From NCBI GenBank assembly GCA_001730015.1, contig MDLA01000192.1:62001-126000 (forward strand): DNA of 64,000 nucleotides, given 5' to 3'. A program made the position numbers and the translations under genes. Below are positions 7,819 through 16,498 of the stretch, one piece after another. Source of the stretch: Chromatiales bacterium (ex Bugula neritina AB1) (GTDB taxonomy: Bacteria > Pseudomonadota > Gammaproteobacteria > Granulosicoccales > Granulosicoccaceae). Below the pieces are notes generated by a model. That model was not told the origin of the DNA and ran no database searches. It was given only the letters and a program-made list of their open reading frames with translations. How positions within the stretch are numbered: position 1 is the first letter of the stretch; every line of letters begins with the position of its first letter.

Positions 7819-8442
7819 CTAACCGATCCGCGATACTTTCAGCAGATGTTTTAGATCCTTGTATATTCTGCCCGGTTCCAGCTCCGGCGGAAACCGCATC
7901 ATCACATTGCCAAAAGGATCCACGAGGTAGATACATTTTTCACAGGCTCCCATGCCGTCCTGTGCTTTTAGAATTTGTCGTTTTAACGTCTGGACCTGCT
8001 CTATCGACCCGCCAACGACCGCAAGCCCCTCTGACGCCTGAGCCAGCTTTCCATCCATGGCATCAACATCGGTGGTAACGAGAATACGTTGCACCCGATC
8101 CATACGGCGGCCGGTTGATAACCTTACCTGCCGCATGTTGTACAGGTTTTTCTCACAGGGATCATCGCAAACCGGACCGGAAAAATACACCATGCTCCAT
8201 TTTTCGCGCAAGTTCTGCAACGGCCATGCTGTACCTCTGCCATCAACCAGATCAAATTTTTCCAGTGGTACAGCCGGCACAATCAGTTCTCCGTTTACTG
8301 AAACACCCGCCCCTTCGTGGCTGCTGACATACGCAAACCAGATCCACGCCGCAAGCAAGGGTGCCGCATAGATCCCCATTAGCGCAAGTAACTTACGACG
8401 ACTTACCGCCTGTGCGTTGCGTTCAGAATTTGAGTCATTCAT
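7819..8442 (-). CDS. SCO1/SenC-like thioredoxin-fold protein of the cytochrome oxidase cluster
   Basis: A membrane-anchored protein of 207 residues probably involved in oxidase assembly. Seen: an uncleaved N-terminal anchor (about 18-40), a thioredoxin-like domain with the CxxxC copper motif CDDPC preceded by YFSGPV, and a later YLVDPFGNVMM strand like the YLIDPdG of SCO proteins. The SCO copper ligand His, five residues before that Tyr, is a Cys here, within a second CEKC pair. So four cysteines and no conserved His are available, and thiol chemistry rather than classic SCO copper delivery is possible. Similar proteins occur between SURF1 and heme-synthesis genes in Pseudomonas oxidase clusters. 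It overlaps the SURF1 gene by 8 bases. Confidence 0.8.
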   Translation of the reverse strand: MNDSNSERNAQAVSRRKLLALMGIYAAPLLAAWIWFAYVSSHEGAGVSVNGELIVPAVPLEKFDLVDGRGTAWPLQNLREKWSMVYFSGPVCDDPCEKNLYNMRQVRLSTGRRMDRVQRILVTTDVDAMDGKLAQASEGLAVVGGSIEQVQTLKRQILKAQDGMGACEKCIYLVDPFGNVMMRFPPELEPGRIYKDLKHLLKVSRIG

Positions 8443-9160
8443 CTTTTTTTATGAAGTTGAGATAGACGAAAATAGTCATAACTGCAAGCAACATGGCAAA
8501 CCACTGAAAGGCATAACCATAGTGCTTGTGAGGCCCATTAGCGACCGGACGCCAATTGTACGCAAAACTCCCGGGTTGATCCTCAGCCAGCACCAGTACT
8601 GCCGGCAGCACAGAACCGTTGCTGATCTCTCTGCCGATCGCTTCATAATCCAGATACTGTAATACCTTTGGCCAACCGGATTGACTGCCATCAATAGCAT
8701 CCCCGAGCGTAAATCCTCTAGATGGAATAGTCAGCAAACCGCTTATTAGATCACTGTCTCTGCGGGGAACATCTATTCGGGTTTTCAAGCTCCGGTTACC
8801 ATCGTGCGCAACCCAGCCTCTGTTAACAAGAATCACATGCCCTTCACTATCGGTTATGAATGGCGTCAATACTTCAAAACCCGCCTGCTTATTATGAATT
8901 CGGTTATCAAGCAAAAACTGCCGATGCAAATCAAACTTCCCTCGCAGCAGAAACTCTCTATACAGAAATTGCCGCGGATCATCAAACGCCAGAGTCCGCT
9001 CAGGCGCAGCACGCTGAGCCTGTGAGGCGTGCTCAAGCATTTGCTTTTTTTCCGCAGCACGATCCAGCTGCCAAAAACCAAGCCTGGCAAACACAATTAC
9101 CAGGGTAACTGTTGCCGCCAGATAAATAAGTCCTGCCCTGTTCATCAGCTTCTTCATCAC
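8435..9160 (-). CDS. SURF1-family cytochrome oxidase assembly protein
   Basis: SURF1 proteins sit in the inner membrane and help load heme A into subunit I of aa3 oxidases. Seen: two terminal TM helices, at about 10-28 and about 212-232, enclosing a periplasmic domain of about 180 residues; the FARLGFWQLDRAAEK segment after TM1; the central ILVNRGWV motif; and the terminal HKHYGYAFQWFAM that leads into TM2, the strongest SURF1 signature. The length of 241 is usual. It lies between coxC/DUF2909 and the SCO-like gene, and its 3' end overlaps the latter by 8 bases. Confidence 0.94.
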   Translation of the reverse strand: MMKKLMNRAGLIYLAATVTLVIVFARLGFWQLDRAAEKKQMLEHASQAQRAAPERTLAFDDPRQFLYREFLLRGKFDLHRQFLLDNRIHNKQAGFEVLTPFITDSEGHVILVNRGWVAHDGNRSLKTRIDVPRRDSDLISGLLTIPSRGFTLGDAIDGSQSGWPKVLQYLDYEAIGREISNGSVLPAVLVLAEDQPGSFAYNWRPVANGPHKHYGYAFQWFAMLLAVMTIFVYLNFIKKDE

Positions 9161-9219
9161 TGGTAGCTGATTAATGGACTTAGCACACCATGCTACACTT
9201 GTTGCTTTGCGAGAACAGA

Positions 9220-9432
9220 ATGCTACTAGTCAAGCTAATTATCGTAATCCTGCTGCTTGCGGTTATCGCCAGCCTGTTCTCAGGGTTGTTTTTCCTGGTA
9301 AAAGACGATGGTACAAAAAAACGTACGGTCAAAGCCCTGACCTGGCGAATCGGCTTTTCTATACTGGCCATTGTGATCATTATCATTGCCGGAATGCTTG
9401 GCTTTATACCAGCGAAACCTGGCCCGCTATGA
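9220..9432 (+). CDS. DUF2909 twin-transmembrane protein of the cytochrome oxidase cluster
   Basis: A small membrane protein of 70 residues from the ATG at 9220 (an upstream ATG at 9190 would add ten residues unlike the family). Seen: two TM helices, about 3-24 and 42-62, joined by the polar loop FLVKDDGTKKRTVKALTWR, which is the DUF2909 signature. It is known only as a conserved companion of caa3/aa3 oxidase genes in gammaproteobacteria; its function is not established. Unlike its neighbours coxC and SURF1 it is on the plus strand, converging on coxC with a terminator between them. Confidence 0.85.
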   Translation: MLLVKLIIVILLLAVIASLFSGLFFLVKDDGTKKRTVKALTWRIGFSILAIVIIIIAGMLGFIPAKPGPL

Positions 9433-9457
9433 GAAACCCGAGAATTACCAGAGGTAC

Positions 9458-9484
9458 AAAAAAGGGCGCTCAGCGCCCTTTTTT
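9458..9484. terminator. Bidirectional intrinsic terminator between DUF2909 and coxC
   Basis: A six-pair GC stem, GGGCGC (9464-9469) and GCGCCC (9473-9478), is flanked by A6 on the left and T6 on the right, so it works as a Rho-independent terminator in both directions. It separates the converging ends of the DUF2909 gene and coxC. Confidence 0.9.
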
Positions 9485-9499
9485 CTTTCCGTTTTCCGG

Positions 9500-10363
9500 T
9501 TAGAGAATATAAACGAATATAAACAGACCCAACCAGACAACATCAACAAAGTGCCAGTACCAGGCCGCAGCCTCAAACGCAAAATGATTGGTTGCCGAGA
9601 AGTGACCACGCGTACCCCGCAACATGACAAACAGCAGTATGATTGCACCCATCGTTACGTGAAAGCCGTGAAAACCAGTCAGCATAAAGAAGGTTGATCC
9701 GTAGATTCCGGTGGTCAGTTTTAAGTTCAGATGACTGTACGCTTCCTTATACTCAATCGCCTGAAGCACGACGAACAGAAAACCCAGCGCTACAGTTGCC
9801 AGTAGCCACCGGACCATTTTCTTGCGATCACCGTCCTTGATTGCATGATGAGCAATCGTAACGGTCACACCACTCGCCAGCAGAATTAGTGTATTGATTA
9901 CCGGAAGACCAAACCAGCCCATTTTCTGATAGTCTCCGCCAAGCTCTGCAGGGCCATTGTTGGGCCATACATAATCAAAGTTCGACCAGAGGACTGCATT
10001 CGTTGCCGCTGCACCACCTTCACCGATCCCGGATAACCAGGGGCCGGAAAAGACACGTGCGTAAAACAAGGCTCCAAAAAACGCGGCAAAAAACATCACC
10101 TCAGAGAAAATAAACCACATCATCGCCATGCGGAATGACACATCGACCTGCGGGCTATAGGTACCACTTTCAGACTCGGCAATAACATCACCAAACCAGC
10201 GTACCATCATGTAGATCAGCAACGCTGCGCCAAGCGCCATAATTATCCAGTTGCCGCCGTTCAGAAAAGCGCCAAATCCTGCAAAAAACATAAACAGCGC
10301 AATTGACCCGACGATAGGCCACTTGGCTTCATGCGGGATGTAATAAGTACTCGGAGAGCTCAT
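9500..10363 (-). CDS. coxC: Cytochrome c oxidase subunit III
   Basis: Core membrane subunit of the aa3-type terminal oxidase; it binds no metal but stabilises subunit I and its proton uptake. Seen: seven TM segments, the FRMAMMWFIFSEVMFFAAFF segment (about 91-110) with the conserved glutamate, and the last-helix motif AAAWYWHFVDVVWLGLF (around 265-281) typical of COX3. The length of 287 is normal for the seven-helix form. It lies downstream of ctaG on the same strand with a 23-base gap, and ends at a bidirectional terminator. Confidence 0.98.
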   Translation of the reverse strand: MSSPSTYYIPHEAKWPIVGSIALFMFFAGFGAFLNGGNWIIMALGAALLIYMMVRWFGDVIAESESGTYSPQVDVSFRMAMMWFIFSEVMFFAAFFGALFYARVFSGPWLSGIGEGGAAATNAVLWSNFDYVWPNNGPAELGGDYQKMGWFGLPVINTLILLASGVTVTIAHHAIKDGDRKKMVRWLLATVALGFLFVVLQAIEYKEAYSHLNLKLTTGIYGSTFFMLTGFHGFHVTMGAIILLFVMLRGTRGHFSATNHFAFEAAAWYWHFVDVVWLGLFIFVYIL

Positions 10364-10386
10364 AGTGGGATCGTTCCGTTATTAAT

Positions 10387-10971
10387 TTAACTGTCAGACA
10401 TGGCGGACACAGATTCGCCAGTATCAAAATAGGTATAAGACAGTGTTACTGTATCTATGCTTCTGGGTAGATCTTCGTCAATAAAAAACACCAACGGCAT
10501 TTCTTTGCGGCCACCGGTATCGAATTCCTGACTGGTAAAGCAAAAGCACTCTATTTTATTAAAGTACTTGGCGGCCGATGATGGCGCAACACTAGGTACA
10601 GCTTGCCCGACTGCCGGTCGCCCATTGAGATTAACCACTTCATATGAGGCGTTGTAGGATTGCCCCGGGGTAACTTCCATCGATGCCTGAGTCGGTTTGA
10701 AACTCCACGCTGCGTTAGAATTAACTACAGAAACAAACTCAACAGTTACCTTGCGATCCACGCGCTGATCGGCGCTCGGTGCCTGCATTGCAGTCGAAGA
10801 GGTTTTACCATTAAGACCAGTGATATCGCAGATGACATCGTAGAGCGGAACCATCAGGTAGCCAAAACCGAACATACCGATTCCTAGCAGACATAGCTTG
10901 CCAACAATAAACAAGTGCGCCTTTTTGATTAGACCCTGGCTAACCATTTTATTGTCTTCGGGGGTGATCAA
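10387..10971 (-). CDS. ctaG: Cytochrome c oxidase assembly protein CtaG/Cox11
   Basis: Membrane-anchored copper chaperone that delivers copper to the CuB site of subunit I. Seen: one N-terminal TM (about 22-44), the MVPLYDVICDITGLNG segment after it, an immunoglobulin-like periplasmic domain, and the copper-binding CFCF motif (KIECFCFTSQ) with the downstream MPLVFFIDEDLP block. The TTG at 10971 gives 194 residues and overlaps the stop of the upstream small gene. An ATG at 10947, at a more usual family start, is the likelier initiator. Confidence 0.95.
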   Translation of the reverse strand: MITPEDNKMVSQGLIKKAHLFIVGKLCLLGIGMFGFGYLMVPLYDVICDITGLNGKTSSTAMQAPSADQRVDRKVTVEFVSVVNSNAAWSFKPTQASMEVTPGQSYNASYEVVNLNGRPAVGQAVPSVAPSSAAKYFNKIECFCFTSQEFDTGGRKEMPLVFFIDEDLPRSIDTVTLSYTYFDTGESVSAMSDS

Positions 10972-11087
10972 GACACCGCTCCGTTATTTATGTATTGCAT
11001 GACGATGCTCAGCACATAAAAACAAACAGCGACCACAGCCAGGATGATCGGCATTGTGTAATTTTTATTAGAGTCCTGTTTACTCAT
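10968..11087 (-). CDS. 39-residue membrane peptide between coxA and ctaG
   Basis: A short reading frame from the ATG at 11087 to the TGA at 10970-10968. It has a charged N terminus (MSKQDSNKNYT), one predicted TM helix (about 12-32, MPIILAVVAVCFYVLSIVM) and a short tail. It fills the 60-to-180-base slot that in many proteobacteria holds a very small oxidase assembly or subunit protein between coxA and ctaG. Its stop overlaps the TTG start of ctaG, which suggests translational coupling. I infer a single-pass accessory peptide of the oxidase; I cannot assign a named family. Confidence 0.65.
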   Translation of the reverse strand: MSKQDSNKNYTMPIILAVVAVCFYVLSIVMQYINNGAVS

Positions 11088-11147
11088 TAGCAATCAAGCC
11101 ACGCAGCGACAACGCCGCTGCGATCGTCCAGTTACCCGATTTATCAC

Positions 11148-12731
11148 TTATCGAATCGGTGGTGGAGTTTCAAAGGTGTGGTAGGGTGCAGGTGACGGTA
11201 CAGTCCACTCAAGACCGTCAGCACCTTCCCATACTTCTGTCGTTGCCTTCTCGCCACCCTTCATGCACTTCAGTACCACATAAACGAAGATCAGCTGGGA
11301 AAAACCAAATCCGAAAGCGCCTATGGTGGCCACTGCGTTCCAGTCAGCGAACTGCATGCTGTAATCCGGAATACGCCGCGGCATTCCTGCAAGACCAACA
11401 AAATGCATCGGGAAGAAAAGTACATTCAGGAATATTGTGGAAACCCAGAAATGAATCTTGCCCCATTTTTCATCATACATATTACCGGTCCACTTCGGCA
11501 TCCAGTAATAGGTCGCGGCCATTATTGAATAGATAGCCCCCGGCACCAGCACGTAGTGGAAGTGAGCGACAACAAAATAGGTATCGTGGTATTGAATATC
11601 CGCAGGCGTAATAGCCAGCATCAGTCCGGATAACCCGCCAATGGTAAACATGACAAGAAACCCTATTGCAAATAGCATCGGCGTTTCGAAGGTCATGGAT
11701 CCACGCCACATGGTCGCGATCCAGTTAAATACTTTTACACCGGTAGGAACGGAAATCATCATGGTGGCGAACATGAAAAACATCTCACCAGCCAGCGGCA
11801 TTCCAACCGTAAACATATGGTGAGCCCATACGATAAACGATAAAAACGCGATAGAAGCTGTTGCATAAACCATTGATGCGTAACCAAACAAAGGCTTGCG
11901 TGCGAACGTCGGGATGATACTACTGATGATACCAAATGCCGGCAGAATCAAAATATATACTTCAGGATGACCGAAGAACCAGAAGATATGCTGGAACATC
12001 ACGGGATCACCGCCGCCGGCAGCACTGAAAAAGCTGGTGCCAAAATAACGATCTGTGAGCAGCATCGTTACCGCGCCTGCAAGAACCGGAATCACCGCAA
12101 TCAACAGATACGCAGTAATCAGCCAGGTCCATACAAACAAAGGCATTTTCATGAGTGTCATGCCAGGGGCGCGCATATTGAATATCGTTGCCACAATATT
12201 TATTGATCCCATCACCGATGAGATACCCATAAAGTGAATGGCAAAAATAACGAAGGCGAGATTGTCGCCACCCTGCAACGACAGTGGCGCGTATAGAGTC
12301 CAGCCACCAGCCGGGCCACCACCTTCCATGAACAACGTAGAGAGCAGCAGCAGGAATGCGAAAGGCATAATCCAGAAGCTCCAGTTGTTCAATCGCGGCA
12401 ATGCCATATCCGGTCCGCCAATCATCATCGGGATCATCCAGTTCGCCAAGCCGACGAACGCCGGCATCACAACACCGAAGATCATTACCAGCGCGTGCAT
12501 GGTTGTCATCGAATTGAAGAACAACGGATCAACCATCTGTAGCCCGGGTTGAAACAATTCGGCGCGAATTATCAGCGCCATTGCGCCGCCGATAAAAAAC
12601 ATCACAAGAGCAAACAACAGATAAAGTGTTCCAATGTCCTTGTGGTTGGTTGTGTATAGCCACCGGGTCCACCCTTTGGCAGGCCCGTGGTGGTCATCAT
12701 GGTCGTGATGCTCTGCTGCTGCAGTACTCAT
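11148..12731 (-). CDS. coxA: Cytochrome c oxidase subunit I (aa3 type)
   Basis: Catalytic haem-copper subunit that reduces oxygen to water and pumps protons. Seen: the start TTNHKDIGTLYLLF, twelve TM segments, the MTTMHALVMIFG helix with a haem-a ligand His, the CuB/cross-linked Tyr motif WFFGHPEVYILILP, the paired His region FIVWAHHMFTVG, and HDTYFVVAHFHYVL with both C-terminal haem ligands. The E/D/K channel residues of A-type oxidases appear present (the GHPEVY glutamate is visible). Length 527 matches subunit I without a fused subunit III. It is downstream of coxB and upstream of the 39-residue peptide. Confidence 0.99.
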   Translation of the reverse strand: MSTAAAEHHDHDDHHGPAKGWTRWLYTTNHKDIGTLYLLFALVMFFIGGAMALIIRAELFQPGLQMVDPLFFNSMTTMHALVMIFGVVMPAFVGLANWMIPMMIGGPDMALPRLNNWSFWIMPFAFLLLLSTLFMEGGGPAGGWTLYAPLSLQGGDNLAFVIFAIHFMGISSVMGSINIVATIFNMRAPGMTLMKMPLFVWTWLITAYLLIAVIPVLAGAVTMLLTDRYFGTSFFSAAGGGDPVMFQHIFWFFGHPEVYILILPAFGIISSIIPTFARKPLFGYASMVYATASIAFLSFIVWAHHMFTVGMPLAGEMFFMFATMMISVPTGVKVFNWIATMWRGSMTFETPMLFAIGFLVMFTIGGLSGLMLAITPADIQYHDTYFVVAHFHYVLVPGAIYSIMAATYYWMPKWTGNMYDEKWGKIHFWVSTIFLNVLFFPMHFVGLAGMPRRIPDYSMQFADWNAVATIGAFGFGFSQLIFVYVVLKCMKGGEKATTEVWEGADGLEWTVPSPAPYHTFETPPPIR

Positions 12732-12774
12732 ATAATGCCTCCGGTTGAAGCGATATCTAATCTAGGTTGTATGG

Positions 12775-13968
12775 TTAGCGCAATGCTTTAATTGCGGAAG
12801 GCTGTATTGTGTCGCCGACTGTGTTACCAAATGCGTTTCGCTGATAAGTCAGAACCGCTGCCATTTCAACATCACTTAACTGATTAGCAAATGCTGCCAT
12901 GCCTGTCCCGGCAACACCTGCAAAAACCGTCTGTGTGTGGGCATCAGCCGGACCGGTTGCAATCGGAGAACCTGCTATCGCCGGAAATGCACCTGGAATA
13001 CCCTGCCCCTCTGCCTGGTGACAGGCTGCGCAGGCAGCGCCGTATACGGTTTCGCCCTTCGCCATCAGTTCATCCATAGCCCATTCGCGATCTGCGTCTT
13101 CTTCCACTGCGCCCGCGCCCGAAGTGGATGCATCGTCCTCTGTTGAAGTTTCTTTCGGCGTGCGCTCCGCAATCCAAGCTTCAAACTCTTCTTCTGACAC
13201 AGCATTTACGACGATCGGCATAAAGCCATGATCACGTCCGCAAAGCTCGGCACACTTACCCCGATACACACCTTCTTTTTCAATCAATGCCCAGTTTTCA
13301 TTTATGAATCCTGGAATCGCATCTTTTTTCACCGCCAGATCCGGTACCCACCAGGAGTGAATAACGTCAGATGCTGTGTGGAGAAAGCGAACCTTTTTAC
13401 CCACAGGTAACACCAGCGGTTCGTCCACTTCTTTCAGGTAGTGGTCTATTTTACTGACATCGACACCCGATCCGACTTTGCGTGCCGCTGCGTGATCGGG
13501 ATCGAGTGTACTGAAAAAACTAACACCCGAATCCAAGTATTCATAATGCCACTTCCATTGATAACCGGTTACCTTCACAGTTACCTCGGCATTACTGGTA
13601 TCTTCCATTGCAATCAGAGTGCGGGCTGCAGGAATTGCCATCGCCACCAGTATTATCAACGGCACTGCAGTCCAGATTATTTCCACGAGTGTACTTTCGT
13701 GGAAGTCGGCAGCCTTCGCGCCTTTTGACTTGCGGTGCATATAAATGGAATAAAACATCACAGCAAAAACCAACGCACCGATTACACAACAAATCCAGAA
13801 GATCAGCATGTGCAGCCCGTAAACCTCCTGACTGATGGGAGTCACACCCACCGGCATGTTGACGTCACTGAGCGCCGCAAAAGCATTCTGACCGGACAAC
13901 GCCACTGAGAAAAAACCCAGCCAGCGTAGTGCAAATAATATTGGGGACCTCATCGGTACCTTCTCCAA
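12775..13968 (-). CDS. coxB: Cytochrome c oxidase subunit II with fused cytochrome c domain
   Basis: Binds CuA and accepts electrons from cytochrome c. Seen: a signal peptide, two TM helices (about 52-75 and 92-113), a cupredoxin domain with the CuA ligands in the motif CAELCGRDHGFMPIVV (around 239-254) and the upstream His in ASDVIHSWWVPD, an acidic linker (about 277-300), then a class I cytochrome c domain with the haem motif CAACH and a downstream Met ligand near GTGMAAF. At 397 residues it is the caa3-like long form, so the oxidase carries its own electron-donor haem. It heads the minus-strand oxidase gene set, and a palindrome overlaps its promoter. Confidence 0.98.
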   Translation of the reverse strand: MEKVPMRSPILFALRWLGFFSVALSGQNAFAALSDVNMPVGVTPISQEVYGLHMLIFWICCVIGALVFAVMFYSIYMHRKSKGAKAADFHESTLVEIIWTAVPLIILVAMAIPAARTLIAMEDTSNAEVTVKVTGYQWKWHYEYLDSGVSFFSTLDPDHAAARKVGSGVDVSKIDHYLKEVDEPLVLPVGKKVRFLHTASDVIHSWWVPDLAVKKDAIPGFINENWALIEKEGVYRGKCAELCGRDHGFMPIVVNAVSEEEFEAWIAERTPKETSTEDDASTSGAGAVEEDADREWAMDELMAKGETVYGAACAACHQAEGQGIPGAFPAIAGSPIATGPADAHTQTVFAGVAGTGMAAFANQLSDVEMAAVLTYQRNAFGNTVGDTIQPSAIKALR

Positions 13969-13984
13969 TTTTAAATAATGTAGG

Positions 13985-14015
13985 ATTCTAGCTTGCCACG
14001 CTCTATTTAATAGAG
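13985..14015 (-). promoter_or_regulatory. coxB promoter region with a 15-base palindrome
   Basis: Read on the minus strand, a -10 like TAGAAT (13985-13990) is preceded at 17 bases by a poor -35, CTATTA. That -35 lies inside a perfect palindrome, CTCTATT-A-AATAGAG on the coding strand (14001-14015). A weak -35 overlapped by a symmetrical site suggests activator or repressor control of the oxidase genes. The factor is unknown. Confidence 0.4.
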
Positions 14016-14085
14016 GCGGACAAAAAATTTATTCGCGGAAAATTCGGGAAAAACAGGTATCCCGGTTGTGACCACCCGTTTTTAA

Positions 14086-14589
14086 TCACGAGAGCAACGC
14101 CAACGTTGATGCATCTGCCCTTAACCCTGAATGCAATTCCCTGTGCAACTGTCTTTTCTCTTCTTTGTTCAACAAGTGGCCCACTTCGAGTGTTTTGCTG
14201 CCTGCTCTAATTACTAGCGTCCCCACCTCGAATAAACTGGATGGGTTATCAAATTCAATAGTTGCCCAGCGTCTGGGCAGCTCTAATCGATTATCCGGTC
14301 GCTGATACCCGGACTCCACTACAACACTGTCCTGATTCAGCGAAATAACTTCCGTAAACCCAAGTTTACGGTATACAACACCCAGACAATACAACACCAG
14401 CAGGAACTCTAATCCTGCAAATGGAAGAATCAGCCAAAACCCGAATAACGCGATTCCACCACCAAAAATTACACTTACAGCCCCGAGTGACGCGGCTAAC
14501 ACTACATTGGCCCGCCAACTCATCGATTTATTACCCGTTACAACGATCTGTGTTACACCGGTTTGGCTGTTCTGTTGCCTGACGACCAT
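14086..14589 (-). CDS. DUF2244 integral membrane protein
   Basis: A 167-residue membrane protein of the DUF2244 family, often found upstream of coxB in proteobacterial oxidase clusters. Seen: a polar N terminus, two closely spaced TM helices (about 27-46 and 50-70, the second beginning FWLILPFAGLEFLLV), the YRKLGFTEVISL segment that follows them, then a soluble C-terminal part with the LPRRWATIEF motif and a conserved strand run. A function has not been established. It is on the same strand as the oxidase genes, 117 bases before coxB, but may have its own promoter. Confidence 0.85.
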   Translation of the reverse strand: MVVRQQNSQTGVTQIVVTGNKSMSWRANVVLAASLGAVSVIFGGGIALFGFWLILPFAGLEFLLVLYCLGVVYRKLGFTEVISLNQDSVVVESGYQRPDNRLELPRRWATIEFDNPSSLFEVGTLVIRAGSKTLEVGHLLNKEEKRQLHRELHSGLRADASTLALLS

Positions 14590-14802
14590 CGTGTCTGCCC
14601 TGCAGATTTAACCGTATATGTTAACCCACCCTTACACATCGCTCAATCATTCAAGCAAACAGTTATTACCCGGTGTGGTTACGTTTTGAAAGGATTCGTT
14701 TAGCAAGGCAGATCAGGTGCAATTAACATTGCGCACCAGTCAAGTTTCAGAAATTCCTGTAACGATGATAATCACTAAAACCATCATCAGCAAGCATTGC
14801 CG

Positions 14803-15714
14803 TTACGAATTTTCTTGAGTCAGGTTCTGCCTTAAATCATCAAGACTGACGATTTGCTGCCCGTGCGGCAGTCGCGGCTTGCCTTTCCATCCATGTGCGT
14901 AAACCACTTCCAGTGTGGCATATATGCTCTCCTTGTCATCTTCCATTACTGCCGCGCTCACATAGTGCCCGGCCAGTTGGTCGCGAACGGAAGCGCTCGT
15001 CAACCCTTTACGGCGACCGGTCAGCACGTTAGTGCATCCGGTGCCTGCCAGATCCTCTAACAACTTATGTACCGATGTGAACGACACTTGCAATCTTTCT
15101 GTATCCATAACCGTATCTGTAATACCCGCACGGTCCAAGACATCGCCAAGATCGTGCATATCCAGAAAGGCATTGATGTGTTCGGCAGTATCAATTTTTT
15201 CCCATGCCCTGCGTAACTCAATAAGCGTATCCGGGCCTACGGAAGATAAAAAGAATGCACCATCGGTAGCCAGTAAGCGATTAAGTTCTGCCGCAAAGAC
15301 CTCCGAAGGATGAACCCAGGGCAGCAATAGATTCGATACAATCAGATCAAACGATTCCGCAGCGAATGGCTGTTGACGCATAGCATCAAGGCACACAAGT
15401 ACCGGGGACTTTCCTGCTATTTTGGAAAACAGCGATTGATTTTGCCGGTTAATCAACAGACTCGACTGGCAAATATCCGCCCCTACGATCAATGCCGAAG
15501 GATACAACTTTTTCAACGTTGCCAGATTCCGTCCATCACCGGTTCCCAGATCCAGAATTCGCGCCGGTTTCATACCAAGCAACGGCAGCCGTTCGAGCAA
15601 ACGATCTGCCACCGTATCCGCAACTTCCGAAAATTGCCTGTAGCTGTGGCTGGAGCGCTGACTGGCCTTGATTACCAGACGGGTATCAATTTCAAAACAG
15701 TCGTTTCCGCGCAA
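14803..15714 (-). CDS. bioC: BioC-like malonyl-[acyl-carrier protein] O-methyltransferase
   Basis: A class I SAM-dependent methyltransferase of 303 residues. Seen: motif I LDLGTGDGRN (around 54-63), post-I acidic end near VGADICQSS, a motif IV-like FDLIVSNLLLPWV (around 125-137), and the C-terminal FLDMHDLGDVLDRAGI block, which is characteristic of BioC and its mitochondrial relative NDUFAF5. BioC methylates malonyl-ACP to start pimeloyl synthesis for biotin. No other bio gene is next to it. A NDUFAF5-like arginine hydroxylase is a less likely alternative. The gap of 213 bases to the DUF2244 gene holds no gene I can support. Confidence 0.7.
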   Translation of the reverse strand: MRGNDCFEIDTRLVIKASQRSSHSYRQFSEVADTVADRLLERLPLLGMKPARILDLGTGDGRNLATLKKLYPSALIVGADICQSSLLINRQNQSLFSKIAGKSPVLVCLDAMRQQPFAAESFDLIVSNLLLPWVHPSEVFAAELNRLLATDGAFFLSSVGPDTLIELRRAWEKIDTAEHINAFLDMHDLGDVLDRAGITDTVMDTERLQVSFTSVHKLLEDLAGTGCTNVLTGRRKGLTSASVRDQLAGHYVSAAVMEDDKESIYATLEVVYAHGWKGKPRLPHGQQIVSLDDLRQNLTQENS

Positions 15715-15829
15715 GTGATTTGATTGCTCATCAATGTGTGGGTTAACGGGGTTATGGCTTTTTTAGCCAGGTCGGCTTTTATACCGCATAATACGACACT
15801 TTGACGCAGCGCCAGAGTATATTCACCTG

Positions 15830-16426
15830 ATGCAACTACTTTTTCCAGTACTGGGGTACCTGGTAGGTTCTATTTCTACCGCGATCATTGTCTGCAAACT
15901 AATGAAGCTTGAGGACCCCCGTACACACGGCTCAGGCAATCCCGGCGCTACTAACGTGCTGCGCGTCGGCGGCAAACTACCGGCAGTGCTAACCCTGATC
16001 GGTGATGCTGCGAAAGGGTTTTTACCAGTCTTCGCGGCCCAGTCTCTGGACATCGCCCCTTTATATGTTGGTCTTACAGCGGTAGCTGCCGTGCTGGGAC
16101 ATCTGTATCCGGTATTTTTTCAATTCAAGGGCGGCAAGGGTGTTGCGACTGGATTCGGCGCAATATTCGGAATTTACTGGCTCGTTGGGCTACTCACCAT
16201 CGCCAGTTGGCTGGCTGTCAGCCTGGCGTTTCGCTATTCGTCATTAGCGGCACTGGCAAGCTTCGCCATGTTGCCACTCTATCTCTGGATTACGACTCGT
16301 TCACTGGCACTGGTTGGCTGCGGATTAGCGCTAACTGCACTGGTCTTCTGGCGACACCGGGCAAATATCAGCCGCCTTCTAAAACGCACCGAGCCTAAAA
16401 TCGGGGCATCGAAGCAGGCCGGCTAG
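15830..16426 (+). CDS. plsY: Acyl-phosphate glycerol-3-phosphate acyltransferase PlsY
   Basis: Inner-membrane enzyme that transfers an acyl group from acyl-phosphate to glycerol-3-phosphate, the first step of phospholipid synthesis. Seen: the three conserved cytoplasmic motifs: an early GSGNPGATNVLR (39-50, active-site loop), KGGKGVATGFGA (about 101-112, phosphate/G3P binding) and the late ANISRLLKRTEPKI. Five or six TM helices. Length 198 is normal. It converges with tsaD, a common neighbour, across 72 bases. Confidence 0.97.
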   Translation: MQLLFPVLGYLVGSISTAIIVCKLMKLEDPRTHGSGNPGATNVLRVGGKLPAVLTLIGDAAKGFLPVFAAQSLDIAPLYVGLTAVAAVLGHLYPVFFQFKGGKGVATGFGAIFGIYWLVGLLTIASWLAVSLAFRYSSLAALASFAMLPLYLWITTRSLALVGCGLALTALVFWRHRANISRLLKRTEPKIGASKQAG

Positions 16427-16498
16427 CGAGTGCCCATCAATTAACCAGCGCTACTAAAGAACCCACAGGACACACGATCTCTCACCGACAACGTGCAG

